DNA of 15,765 nt from Larix sibirica (lineage: Eukaryota > Streptophyta > Pinopsida > Pinales > Pinaceae). Under the pieces are notes generated by a model. It was not told where the DNA came from, did no database searches, and was given only the letters and a program-made list of their open reading frames with translations. Positions within the stretch are counted from its first letter, which is position 1. Every line of letters starts with the position of its first letter. This document shows positions 8,490 to 15,765 of the stretch, piece after piece. The DNA is taken from contig NWUY0300053232.1 in NCBI GenBank assembly GCA_004151065.3, positions 1 to 15,765 on the forward strand. Reading direction: 5' to 3'. The translations under genes were made by a program, and so were the position numbers.

Positions 8490-8768
8490 ACTGTAGAAAC
8501 GGAGGGTAAAATGTTCTTGACGCCCAGGCCACGGTGATTTATGAAGACGTCGAAATCAGCATGGCAAAGACTGGAATGGAAAAATGTTCTTGACATCCAG
8601 GCCATGATGATTGATAAACATTTCGTTATAACATTGGCAACTGTAAAAATGAAAAAGGAAAATGTTCTTGACATCCGGACCACAAATATGGTATAGGCAA
8701 CTGTAAAAATGAAAAAGGAAAATGTTCTTGACATCCGGACCACGAATATGGTTTATGAACAGATTGTA
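8490..8768 (-). repeat. Four-unit minisatellite made of TIR-motif coding sequence
   Basis: Units share ATGTTCTTGAC at plus-strand positions 8511, 8584, 8662 and 8722 (spacings 73, 78 and 60 bp); the last two units are nearly identical. On the minus strand each unit codes for a version of the TIR box-1 motif: YNLFINHIRGPDVKN (8768-8724), HICGPDVKN (to 8664), FINHHGLDVKN (to 8586) and FDVFINHRGLGVKN (8554-8513). The first three lie in one reading frame, which closes at a TGA before the fourth. Confidence 0.85.
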
Positions 8769-9131
8769 GCAGATCTAAGAAATCGAAACAGAATAGAGCC
8801 CCAAGAGTATGCTTTCCTGGCATCATTAGCTGATTAAATTATATGCCAAGTTTTGATTTCATAAAAGTATTTCGATTTTTTCCATGCCTAGCAAATGACT
8901 ACTTGTGTATAGGTATAGGGTTGGATTATTTATTTAATTTAAAATTTTAATTTCCAACCAACGCAGTGGTTTTCCTCTGAATAGGACAACTCATTACAAG
9001 CAGTATGGGCTAATGGACTTGGTGAAAGGTGGTTGATAAGGAAATGGTTCTGGTGGTTTTTTTTGTAGTCTATAGATTATACATTTGAAATATCTAATCA
9101 TGTATATAACATCCCATATTTGTTCTTGCAG
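8769..9131. other. Unassigned stretch between two pseudogenes
   Basis: Contains no recognisable exon of either neighbour. The part next to 9132 is pyrimidine-rich and ends TTCTTGCAG, a good splice acceptor for the transporter exon, so at least its right end is intronic. The upstream exons of the transporter are not found here. Confidence 0.45.
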
Positions 9132-9605
9132 AGATTTCCTTATACCATGCAAGCTATCCAAGGAGCCTTGATTGCTTCATCAAGCTTGCAGATTGTCCTT
9201 GATTACTGCCAACTATTGGGTATCTTTTCTTGGTATGTCACTGCACTGCCAACTCTAAAACACATCACAGGCCTTTTCATGTGTGTTGTATGAGATATTT
9301 GCCACGGTTTCTCATTTGACTCTGATAGGCATCTGTTTCAGATTTTTCAGTGCACTTGGTATGATACCCGTTCTACCTTTGGTTTGACTTTGTTTAAGCG
9401 TGGTTTTCGTAAGGTAAGGAGCATCAACTTTACTGTTCTCAATGAAATGAATTGGTAGCATGTTTTCATTTAGACAACCTCAATGCGTTTATCAAAATTC
9501 AACATTCAACAACAATCTGAAGATTTTAGTGCTTTGGTTTTGCGTTGTTCCTTTCATGTCTGTAGTCCAAGCATTTCTTGGATGATATATGGAAAGGGGT
9601 ATTCA

Positions 9606-9613
9606 TGTAAAAG
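9606..9613. repeat. Target-site duplication, left (TGTAAAAG)
   Basis: TGTAAAAG here is repeated exactly at 9838-9845, directly flanking the 224-bp element between them. An 8-bp duplication is the length made by hAT transposases. Confidence 0.7.
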
Positions 9614-9837
9614 CATAGTTACTGGATTCGGCCCTAGGCCTAACCGCACCCGAATCAGATTCTTTCGAATCAGATTCTTGGATTCTTCATCGGATTCTTC
9701 TACCTAGTTTTGACTAATCTAAAGCTGTTTATGTAGGATAAATGTAGGATAATTAGGGTTAGGGTTNGGGATGAGTGCCGCACCCGTATTGGATTCTTCA
9801 GCCGATTCTGATCACATCCATGTTTCGTGTAACCTTG
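9614..9837. mobile_element. hAT-like MITE, 224 bp
   Basis: The element starts CATAGTTAC and ends GTAACCTTG; the end's reverse complement, CAAGGTTAC, matches the start at 7 of 9 bases. An identical 8-bp sequence flanks both sides. Short terminal repeats beginning CA and 8-bp target duplications are hallmarks of hAT transposons. The inside is non-coding and rich in GGATTC/GAATC motifs, which could be subterminal transposase-binding repeats. It carries TTAGGG repeats with one ambiguous base (N at 9767). It depends on a transposase not present here. Confidence 0.7.
9753..9770 (+). repeat. Telomere-like TTAGGG repeat, three units
   Basis: TTAGGGTTAGGGTTNGGG is three tandem hexamers, the last with an undetermined base. 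Most plants use TTTAGGG, so this is the TTAGGG form. It is too short to be called a real interstitial telomere and lies inside the MITE. Confidence 0.7.
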
Positions 9838-9845
9838 TGTAAAAG
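9838..9845. repeat. Target-site duplication, right (TGTAAAAG)
   Basis: Exact copy of 9606-9613 immediately after the element's last base. Confidence 0.7.
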
Positions 9846-9948
9846 TTGTACTCTAAAGTATGGTTTTGAACATTTCAGGTTCAGGTTGTTAAATGCGTAG
9901 AAATTGGTGTGCATTCCACTGATCATTATATTTATTGGATTTGCACAG

Positions 9949-10719
9949 GTATTTATAATGTTCTTCAATAAATTATTTAATCAAGCAGCTTTGGATGCAT
10001 TACAATTTTATGGTCATTGCTTTAGTGGTTTTGATGGTTTGGATTTAAGTAGTTAAATAATGGTTGTTTTAATTGTTTATGGATTGATGGCTTGAATTCA
10101 AGAAGTACTTTCCCTGGCGGTTTGAAGGTTTTAGATGTACATCGAATCCCCTGAAATTATTTGTGGCGCATTCACAGATCCCATCACCATAGTATTGTGT
10201 CTGTTGGCTGGAGTGTTCTAGCCAATAAGGATTTGAAAGTTCTTTTCTTCGTGGATTAGGTACTTCCAGGAAGGCCTTGAAAGGAGGCAGGCCTTAGTGG
10301 GGTGACAAAACGACAATAGTTTCCCTATGCTATGGTTCCCTGCAGTCTGAAACTACACATGCATTGGGTAAGGGCTGGTTGGGGAAAGGTCCTATAAACT
10401 CTACATACAGTTCCATGGGTTGAATTACGGTGGGGTACCTTCCGAAATGCCCCTTTCTGAAATGCCCAGTTTGGCATTTTGGTTAAGAACTCATATCCAT
10501 AAGTTGGTCTGGAGGACTTGAGTCTTGAGTTCTCTTATCTGGGCTGAACACTTCCTTCTAGGCTTTGAACCTATATGTTGGTTGATGGGGCATTTTGTTC
10601 CAGGCCTGTTATTTTATAGTTGCTTGCTGAACAATATAACATGCAGGATGAGCCAGGAACCAGCTCCACACAGTGCTTAGGTTAGTTTAAGCTTTACAGG
10701 TTTGCATATGGAAACAAGG
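9949..10719. other. Unassigned stretch downstream of NAT relic
   Basis: I looked for the next transporter exons and found none. Small structures only: a 6-bp stem TTGGCT/AGCCAA near 10205-10230 and an AAATGCC/GGCATTT hairpin near 10460-10480. No gene supported. Confidence 0.45.
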
Positions 10720-10791
10720 AATGATTTCTGCTTGGTGGACAATGGCTAACTGGATAATGATTTATGCATGGCAGACAATGCCTAAGGTGAT
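10720..10791. repeat. 36-bp tandem duplication
   Basis: 10720-10755 and 10756-10791 align over 36 bp with about 8 differences (AATGATTT-CTGC/ATGC ... GACAATG-G/C-CTAA). An old local duplication with no coding sense. Confidence 0.65.
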
Positions 10792-12020
10792 CAGGTCTTA
10801 CGGAGCCTTAGTGGATTGCAACATCCCAGCGAGCAGACAGGGCACCCGATCCAATACTCTTTTGAGCAACTTTGTTTGATCCTTTTGGGGAGGGTGATTT
10901 GAAGGGAGCCCTGATTCATGTTGTGACCTGCAATGAGTGAAATCATAAGTGAATATATTATGATTGAAAATTTGCAAGCAGTCAATTTGGATCTAACTCA
11001 AAATCAAAACTGTGTATCAAAGTGACCCCACAGATTATAGGCTGTATTATGCATGTCTTTTTCATGTAGTGTGTGTGTGGTTGCACTCATTTGGGGAGCC
11101 TAGTACATAATTGTCTAAATTCAAAGGATTGGGATTTATCCTTATGGGTTTAACAAAAATATAAAAGTGGGGCATTCCTTGCCTGGATTATAGATTAAAG
11201 GTAGCTTCATGCATAAGCATTGTTGTTCTGTCACTTTCTCTCTACATTGGAATGTGAAAGATTCAAACCTGGCTAAACTCTTGGAAATTGTTTGTTTGCA
11301 GTAGCCCTGGAAGCATTTTTAGCAACTACAAACTCAACAGTGTGATTGGGCATTTGACTTATTCTCCCATCCTCATACCCAACCATGGCTAGTAAAGTAG
11401 AAAAAATATCTTGTATCCTCAGTTGTTTTCCTCTTTTATTTATATTTTTCAACAGAAACAAACATGCCTTACTAATGTAAAGTTGCATACAAACCTCGAC
11501 TATAAGTCTATACCCAGTAGACTATTGCAAGATTTATGGCACATTGTCCTGTTTTGCGTACTGCTAGAGTTGTATCATCCTTGGAGATCATAAGGAATAT
11601 GTGAATTTCTCTCAGTTGGAGTGTTTTATATTATCCTAAAAAATTTCACACAGGATGACTTTGGTGCCTTTTGAGTTTTTTGGACAAAGTGTGGAGTTAT
11701 TTCCTTTGAGTAATTACTATAATTTTTAAGAACAGAGATTACAAATTGAAGTGTTCAAAGAGCCTTATGCATGGCATGAGTTTGGGATTGTTTTACCCAT
11801 CTCTGCTGAACTTATATTTTATCTCAATTTTGGGTTTGACGATACAGGCAAAAAAAATCTTGTCAGTTCATGACACATAAAACAAATTTTGATTGAAAAT
11901 ATAGTGTACCGGTCAAATTAATTATCTCCTACATGTCATGGTCAAGCAAGAGTTCAGACATTACTTTTAGGGATAGATTTATTCTTTATTTTTTTTTATT
12001 TTGTCCTTAATATTTCCATA
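10792..12020. other. Unassigned 1.2-kb stretch
   Basis: Contains several short open frames on both strands (for example 10791-10985 minus, 11273-11488 minus, 11411-11593 plus). None resembles a family I know and none has supporting neighbours. The upstream desaturase exons with the first His box (H-D-C-G-H) were searched for and not found. Confidence 0.45.
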
Positions 12021-12158
12021 CCCATTATTTTAATTCCTCAATTGTAAGTTGTTTCAATGTTTATCTTGTGATTTGGATTTGCTAATTTTTATGTTTTCTC
12101 TTGTTTTGGAGCATCTTAACAATATTTGTGAATGTAATTAGAAATTGTGTATTTGTAG

Positions 12159-13963
12159 GATAATCAGTCACATAACACATCATCAAAATCAAGGACATGT
12201 AGAGAATGCTGATTCATGGCATCCTATGAGTACTTGATGTGATTCATTGACATTGCATTTCATTGATCAATGCAGGTGGTTTTCTTTGCCATCAATTATT
12301 AGTTTAGTTTTTGGGTGCTCCTAATTTCAATTAAACTAGCCCACCGTAGTCATTCGAAGTTCATACCAAAGCAGAGGACAGCCCTATGCTGGGAGAATGC
12401 TTTGAAGAACCAAACTCAATAGCTACTTTTGAAAAATTCCTTGAAAAAGAATTAGATTTTAAGGACTATTTCGAGATTAACAACTGTTGAAGTAATGAAG
12501 GGAATCTTTGTTCTAATTACTAAATTTTGATGTCTACTTTCAGATGTCTAACATCACTAAGAAGATACGGTTTAACATCCCATGGCCCCAGTTTGCATAT
12601 CCTTTCTACCTGGTTAGTATGTGTTTTCTTTTAGTTTGTCCTAAAATTATTACTATTCAAGGCATTGAATCTTCACATGTATTACCTAGACCTGATTTGG
12701 TACATGCAATGGCTATTTTTTTCAGTGGAGTAGAAGTCCTGGAAAGGTTCTCACTTTCATAATGACTAATCTATTTGTCCTAATTGAGAAGGAGGATGTC
12801 ATTACATCAACAGCATGCTGGAATGCGATGGTGGCTTTACTAGCTGGACTTATAGTTTTATGGGTCCTGCTTGGGTAATGTTCTATGTCATTCCTACTGG
12901 GTAATCATCTTGCTGCATTTTCACTATGATCTTCCCATACTTGTGTCATTCCCATGTTTCTGGTTGTTTCAGCACGACTTTTTGGGTTTTCTTTACTTCT
13001 TTTGTGTCATGCCTTGTTGGAGTTGAAGTTGACTGGTTTTGATAGTGCATACTCTGGGGACTTTGAATCCTTTAAAACCTCGTGCATCTATCTTAAGTTT
13101 TAACATTTTATCATGGAATGTGTCATGGACTGCAGAATTTTGTAATTTGGTTAGATCTTGTGACATATCTTCATGACCATGGTTATGACGAGAAGGTTCT
13201 ATGGTACAAAGGCAAGGTACACATTGCACAACTAGCTTCTTGGTAATTTTGTTAGATTTTTGAATCTCCAGCTACACTGTAGGAATGCAGTTATCTTAAA
13301 GGAGGGCATACTACCATTGAACGAGACTATAACTTGATTAAAAATAACCATTATTATATCGGGACCCATGTTGTGCATCATTTGTTTCCTCAAATACCTC
13401 ACTACCACCTGGTGGAAGCAGTGAGTTATCTTTCATGTTCATTGGCTATTAACTGCTCTAAGTAACTAAGACAAGCACCCAACGTGCCTCTATGAGATTT
13501 TCACAATTTTCAGATTGTTTGGAGTGAGGACTTCTACAGATTTTGAACATGTCCTTTATGGAAAAATTCTCGAAACTCACCACTAGATCACAACCTTCTT
13601 GAAATTTTACATAATCTAAATCTTCCAAATGACATTATTTATAATTCTGCATGCTGTTTTGGACAGTATGATAGTGTCATAATATTTGACAGTTCATTCT
13701 AGTATTGTAATAGTCTAGTGGGAATTCTAACTTATCCATCTGATGCACATACTGAAGCAATAAAACCTATGCTTGGAAAGTACTATCGGGAGTCAAAGTA
13801 GTCCAGTCATCTTCCATTGCACTTGTTGGACCCTCTGGTGAACAGCATGTCACAAGACCATTATGTTAATGATGAGGGAGAGATTGTGTTCTATCAAGCA
13901 GACGCTATCATCAAAAAGTCTGAAAGACAAAATCAATCTGAAAATGGCTGGAGTATTTTTTAA
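12159..13963 (+). pseudogene. Omega-3 fatty-acid desaturase pseudogene, copy 2
   Basis: Second copy of the broken FAD3/7/8-type gene. Exons: 12159-12225 (67 nt, second His box), 12544-12612, 12726-12900, 13136-13216, 13283-13420 and 13751-13963. The 81-nt exon reads open ([19 protein letters not shown]), and so does the 138-nt exon ([20 protein letters not shown], with a perfect GTGAGT donor). Even so the copy is dead. The second His box has His changed to Gln (HHQNQGH) and carries Ile for Arg. ATGAGT replaces a donor at 12226. The 12726 exon has 1-nt losses leading to TAA at 12876. In the 138-nt exon the conserved N-I-H-H-D-I is N-N-H-Y-Y-I. The last exon lacks an AG acceptor and has TAG at 13799, after which homology continues (VNDEGEIVFYQAD) to TAA at 13961. 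A piece matching 591-623 lies at 12431-12463. The ATG at 12544 is a codon inside an exon, not a gene start. Confidence 0.92.
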
Positions 13964-14451
13964 CATATAGCATTTTTCAGGAGCTGTTTTCTAGACATGT
14001 TTCTCTGCTCACAAAATACTGAAAGCTTTTGTATAATTCAACATTTGTATTTTAGGTTTAAATTCAAAGGTCTTGGTTATTTTACTTTGGATAATTTATG
14101 TCTTCTAGCCTTGAGCCACTTCAAAAGTAATTAGAAAACAGAGTGGTTCAAAATGTTTGTTGGTGCTTTTCTCAAAGAACTTGAGAAAGATTACATTGGT
14201 TAGCAACTCAACAAAGATCGCCTACAATGTATTGGCTAGTAATCTGGTACTGGAAAGGTTAGAAAGTCTTAAGGATTTGAGATGTTAAAGAATTTTTCTA
14301 TGTACTACTTTAGTTATATGTATTATTTATTTGTCAATGAATACCTCTGTTTTCTTTCAAAGTTTTAGACTTGCTACCATCGCTGGATTTCTGAAGTGTG
14401 TAATACTTCATCTTGAATGACCTGTTTGAATGACATGTGTTGAAGGTATGC
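13964..14451 (+). other. 3' flank of desaturase pseudogene, copy 2
   Basis: Non-coding; homologous to 2109-2612 with scattered differences. It has the 13-bp local duplication noted for copy 1's counterpart. Confidence 0.6.
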
Positions 14452-14592
14452 CTTCCAAGCTCCAGCATTGGTTAATTTTGCAGAATTTGTTTTCTATGCC
14501 TCCTCTAGACATTAGTTTGAATGGCATCATCCATTTGTTTCAGTTTGCTGATTCAAACGATAGGGTCTAAGTTGCTTGCAGCCATTGCTATG

Positions 14593-14946
14593 TGTGATAT
14601 ATTAGATTAATTAACTAAATAACTACACCAACAAACATTTTTGAAGTATGCTTTATCTAGATTGTATTTGTTATTCTTTGTTTAACATATCGTTCAATGG
14701 ATGTTGTTGCTAGACATGTGTGATATATTAGATTAATTAACTAAATAGCTACACCAACAAACATTTTTGAAGTATGCTTTATCTAGATTGTATTTGTTAT
14801 TCTTTGTTTAGCATATCGTTCATTGGATGTTAAGTTGGTAGACAATGGATGCCAAGTTGGTAGACAACGGATGCTAAGTTATTAGTAGATTCTGTGGCTG
14901 ATCAGGAAATCCAATATGCAATCTATTATTCAAACTAATGTATGCA
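14593..14946 (+). mobile_element. Putative 5' LTR of Ty1/copia element, copy 2
   Basis: Identical to 2754-3107, with the same 126-bp tandem duplication (units from 14590 and 14716) and the same 22-bp repeats (14823-14888). It sits at the same place relative to the desaturase relic, so it is the same insertion duplicated, not a second insertion event. Confidence 0.5.
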
Positions 14947-14954
14947 ATCTCTTA

Positions 14955-14966
14955 TAGTATCAGAGC
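14955..14966 (+). other. Primer-binding site, tRNA-Met type, copy 2
   Basis: TAGTATCAGAGC, identical to 3116-3127. Confidence 0.75.
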
Positions 14967-15616
14967 TACTATCTTGCCCACAGTGCTGATTCAACCAATT
15001 AGTTTGTAACCTAGAGTGAGACTCAGATTGACTTCTGGTGTAAAGACTCCTTGGAAATTGTGTGGTTGTTGTGATCCCATATTGAATCAGAACACTCATA
15101 TGAGGACATTGTGTGTGCTGCGTATCCATTCGTTGTCTCATCCTCATCAGAATACAAGAGCCGCCTACAGTTAAATAAAAGGAGCTGCCTTTTTTGAAGA
15201 GGTCGTTGTGAGAGGAAGAACCACATGAAGAGCAGAGGAAGTAAAACCTAACTGGTGTAGTCCCTCATTCACATGCCCCAGAGCCGTCAACTGAGTTTGA
15301 TGATTTAGGACCGGAGGTGCCTACGTGTAGTAGACCTGTTGGGAACCCAGTTCAGCCAGTATCAGATACTATTTAGAGTTAAGCATGAATTCGAGCATAG
15401 ATAAATGATCAAGAAGATCTGCAATTTGAGCCAGATGAATATGCCAGTGTAAATTTGCGATGATCAAGGTCTAAGTGATGTCTGGTGCTTAATACAGCTT
15501 CATCTGGATTCTGGAATCTGTATTACAAAACCATAGGGATTGAAACCCGTACAGTAACACTGTTGCGTTCTTTTCACATTTAATCATTTCTATGGTATAG
15601 TCGGTTTGGTTGTAAC
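14967..15616 (+). other. Copia leader region, copy 2
   Basis: Identical to 3128-3777. No plus-strand open frame; the minus-strand frames at 14935-15147 and 15023-15226 duplicate those of copy 1 and have no family support. Confidence 0.5.
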
Positions 15617-15765
15617 TTGTATTTTAAGAATGGCTGGTGTATATCATGTATTGTCTCCAGAGTCCAAAAATTTACTGGAAAGTATTATAGGTTGTGGAGT
15701 GTTAAGGTACTGACCATTAATGAGTTCATTGATCTTGAAAAAATCATTTTAGATAAAGAACACAG
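15617..15765 (+). pseudogene. Ty1/copia gag fragment, cut by the window end
   Basis: First 149 bp of the gag relic, identical to 3778-3926, including the F-T-G-K-x-Y-x-L-W-S-V-K-V stretch. Only the N-terminal part is in view, so whether the rest is also truncated cannot be seen. Confidence 0.7.

Larger units (their letters stand above)
6990..8768 (-). pseudogene. TIR-NBS-LRR immune-receptor pseudogene
   Basis: Decayed plant intracellular immune receptor, read on the minus strand. 8768-8513 holds four copies of the first TIR motif; the last reads DFDVFINHRGLGVKN (8557-8513). 8459-8268 continues the TIR domain: ISSQIEADVQIASIHIFIF, then YAQSNWCLDELDILV, a TAG (8324), then FFYKVKPHLAGR and TAA (8267). 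Nine bases later comes CDGLALSLKVF (8259-8227), the NB-ARC GLPL motif, ended by TGA. P-loop and kinase-2 regions are missing, so an internal deletion joins TIR to GLPL. A GTAAGT donor lies at 8190-8185. 7735-7560 resembles the NB-ARC/LRR linker (SVPWYPTF, DMLKNVM, TGA at 7654). LRRs follow: VPLQLRGLKIWAPL (about 7363-7322), IPKTIGKLKHLDNLF (about 7317-7270), HLILYFCKELRQ (7263-7228), and SLEELNVCNCPKLKR (about 7056-7012), ending at a TAG (6996-6994). Many stops and frame changes make it non-functional. Confidence 0.86.
9132..9948 (+). pseudogene. Nucleobase-ascorbate transporter (NAT) pseudogene fragment
   Basis: Three exons of a membrane permease of the NAT/xanthine-uracil permease family. 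Exon a, 9132-9232, reads RFPYTMQAIQGALIASSSLQ and continues to GIFS, with a GTATGT donor. Exon b, 9342-9413, reads FFSALGMIPVLPLV and then, after a frame change, LFKRGFRK, with a GTAAGG donor. Exon c, 9885-9948, reads VVKCVEIG and then, after a 4-nt insertion, IPLIIIFIGFAQ. The order and spacing match the family's central part (I-Q-G-A-L, F-F-S-x-L-G-M-I-P-V, G-x-C-V-E-I-G). The codon split across the a/b junction would be TG-A, a stop, where the family has Arg (CGA). Upstream and downstream exons are absent, and a MITE lies in the b/c intron. A dead, truncated copy. Confidence 0.86.
12021..14451 (+). repeat. Diverged part of direct duplication, copy 2
   Basis: Collinear with 153-2612 and shifted by 11868 at the left end, narrowing to 11839 at the right end through net indels. 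Homology upstream of 12021 is not convincing. It continues directly into the identical block. Confidence 0.9.
14452..15765 (+). repeat. Identical direct repeat, copy 2 (1314 bp, to window end)
   Basis: Same as 2613-3926 with no difference found by eye at constant offset 11839. The window stops inside the copia gag, at the base corresponding to 3926. Confidence 0.93.

Noticed and set aside
8456-8743. 95-codon minus-strand frame with repeated V-R-M-S-R-T-F-S-F-F peptides, as a repeat protein
   Set aside because: The repeated peptide is the off-frame reading of the TIR-motif units; only its last part (DFDVFINHRG onward) is the receptor's own frame.
12544-12762. 72-codon plus-strand frame starting ATG as a small gene
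   Set aside because: The ATG is an internal codon of a desaturase exon; the frame runs through the GTTAGT donor at 12613 into the intron.

Overview
This window looks like nuclear DNA of a seed plant. It is AT-rich and intron-rich, has no intact gene, and carries plant-specific families: an omega-3 fatty-acid desaturase, a TIR-NBS-LRR immune receptor, a nucleobase-ascorbate transporter and a Ty1/copia retroelement. The TIR motif (F-I-N-H-R-G-P-D-V-K type) and the dense gene relics would fit a conifer, but that is an inference, not something the sequence proves. I found no protein-coding gene likely to be functional, and no tRNA or rRNA.

Layout. (1) 289-2108, plus strand: pseudogene of an omega-3 desaturase (FAD3/FAD7/FAD8 type). 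Exons homologous to the last six of the family can be placed to the base, but they carry stops, frameshifts and broken splice sites. (2) 2754-4735, plus strand: the 5' part of a copia element, with an LTR-like segment, a tRNA-Met primer-binding site and a frameshifted gag. No pol and no 3' LTR were found. (3) 4736-6960: no gene, but several structured repeats, including a 0.45-kb inverted repeat (5570-6024) and a degenerate array of ~107-bp units (6527-6960) with a strong hairpin inside it. (4) 6990-8768, minus strand: decayed TIR-NBS-LRR gene. The sequence coding for the first TIR motif is repeated four times in tandem. (5) 9132-9948, plus strand: three decayed exons of a nucleobase-ascorbate transporter. 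One intron contains a hAT-like MITE (9614-9837) with an 8-bp target duplication. (6) 9949-12020: no recognisable gene. (7) 12159-13963, plus strand: a second copy of the desaturase pseudogene. It is followed from 14593 by a second copy of the copia 5' part, cut off by the window end.

How the parts relate. 153-3926 and 12021-15765 are one direct duplication, about 11.84 kb apart. Both desaturase copies share the same in-frame TAG, the same abnormal splice sites and the same two Arg-to-Ile changes, so the gene was probably dead before it was duplicated. The duplicate has two regimes. Left of 2612/14451 the copies differ by roughly 10 percent with many indels. To the right they show no difference by eye for 1314 bp, up to the last base of the window. 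That switch is not at the LTR boundary, so it points to gene conversion, recent unequal exchange or an assembly artefact. The window is best read as a gene graveyard with repeat-driven rearrangement. I see no new functional system.
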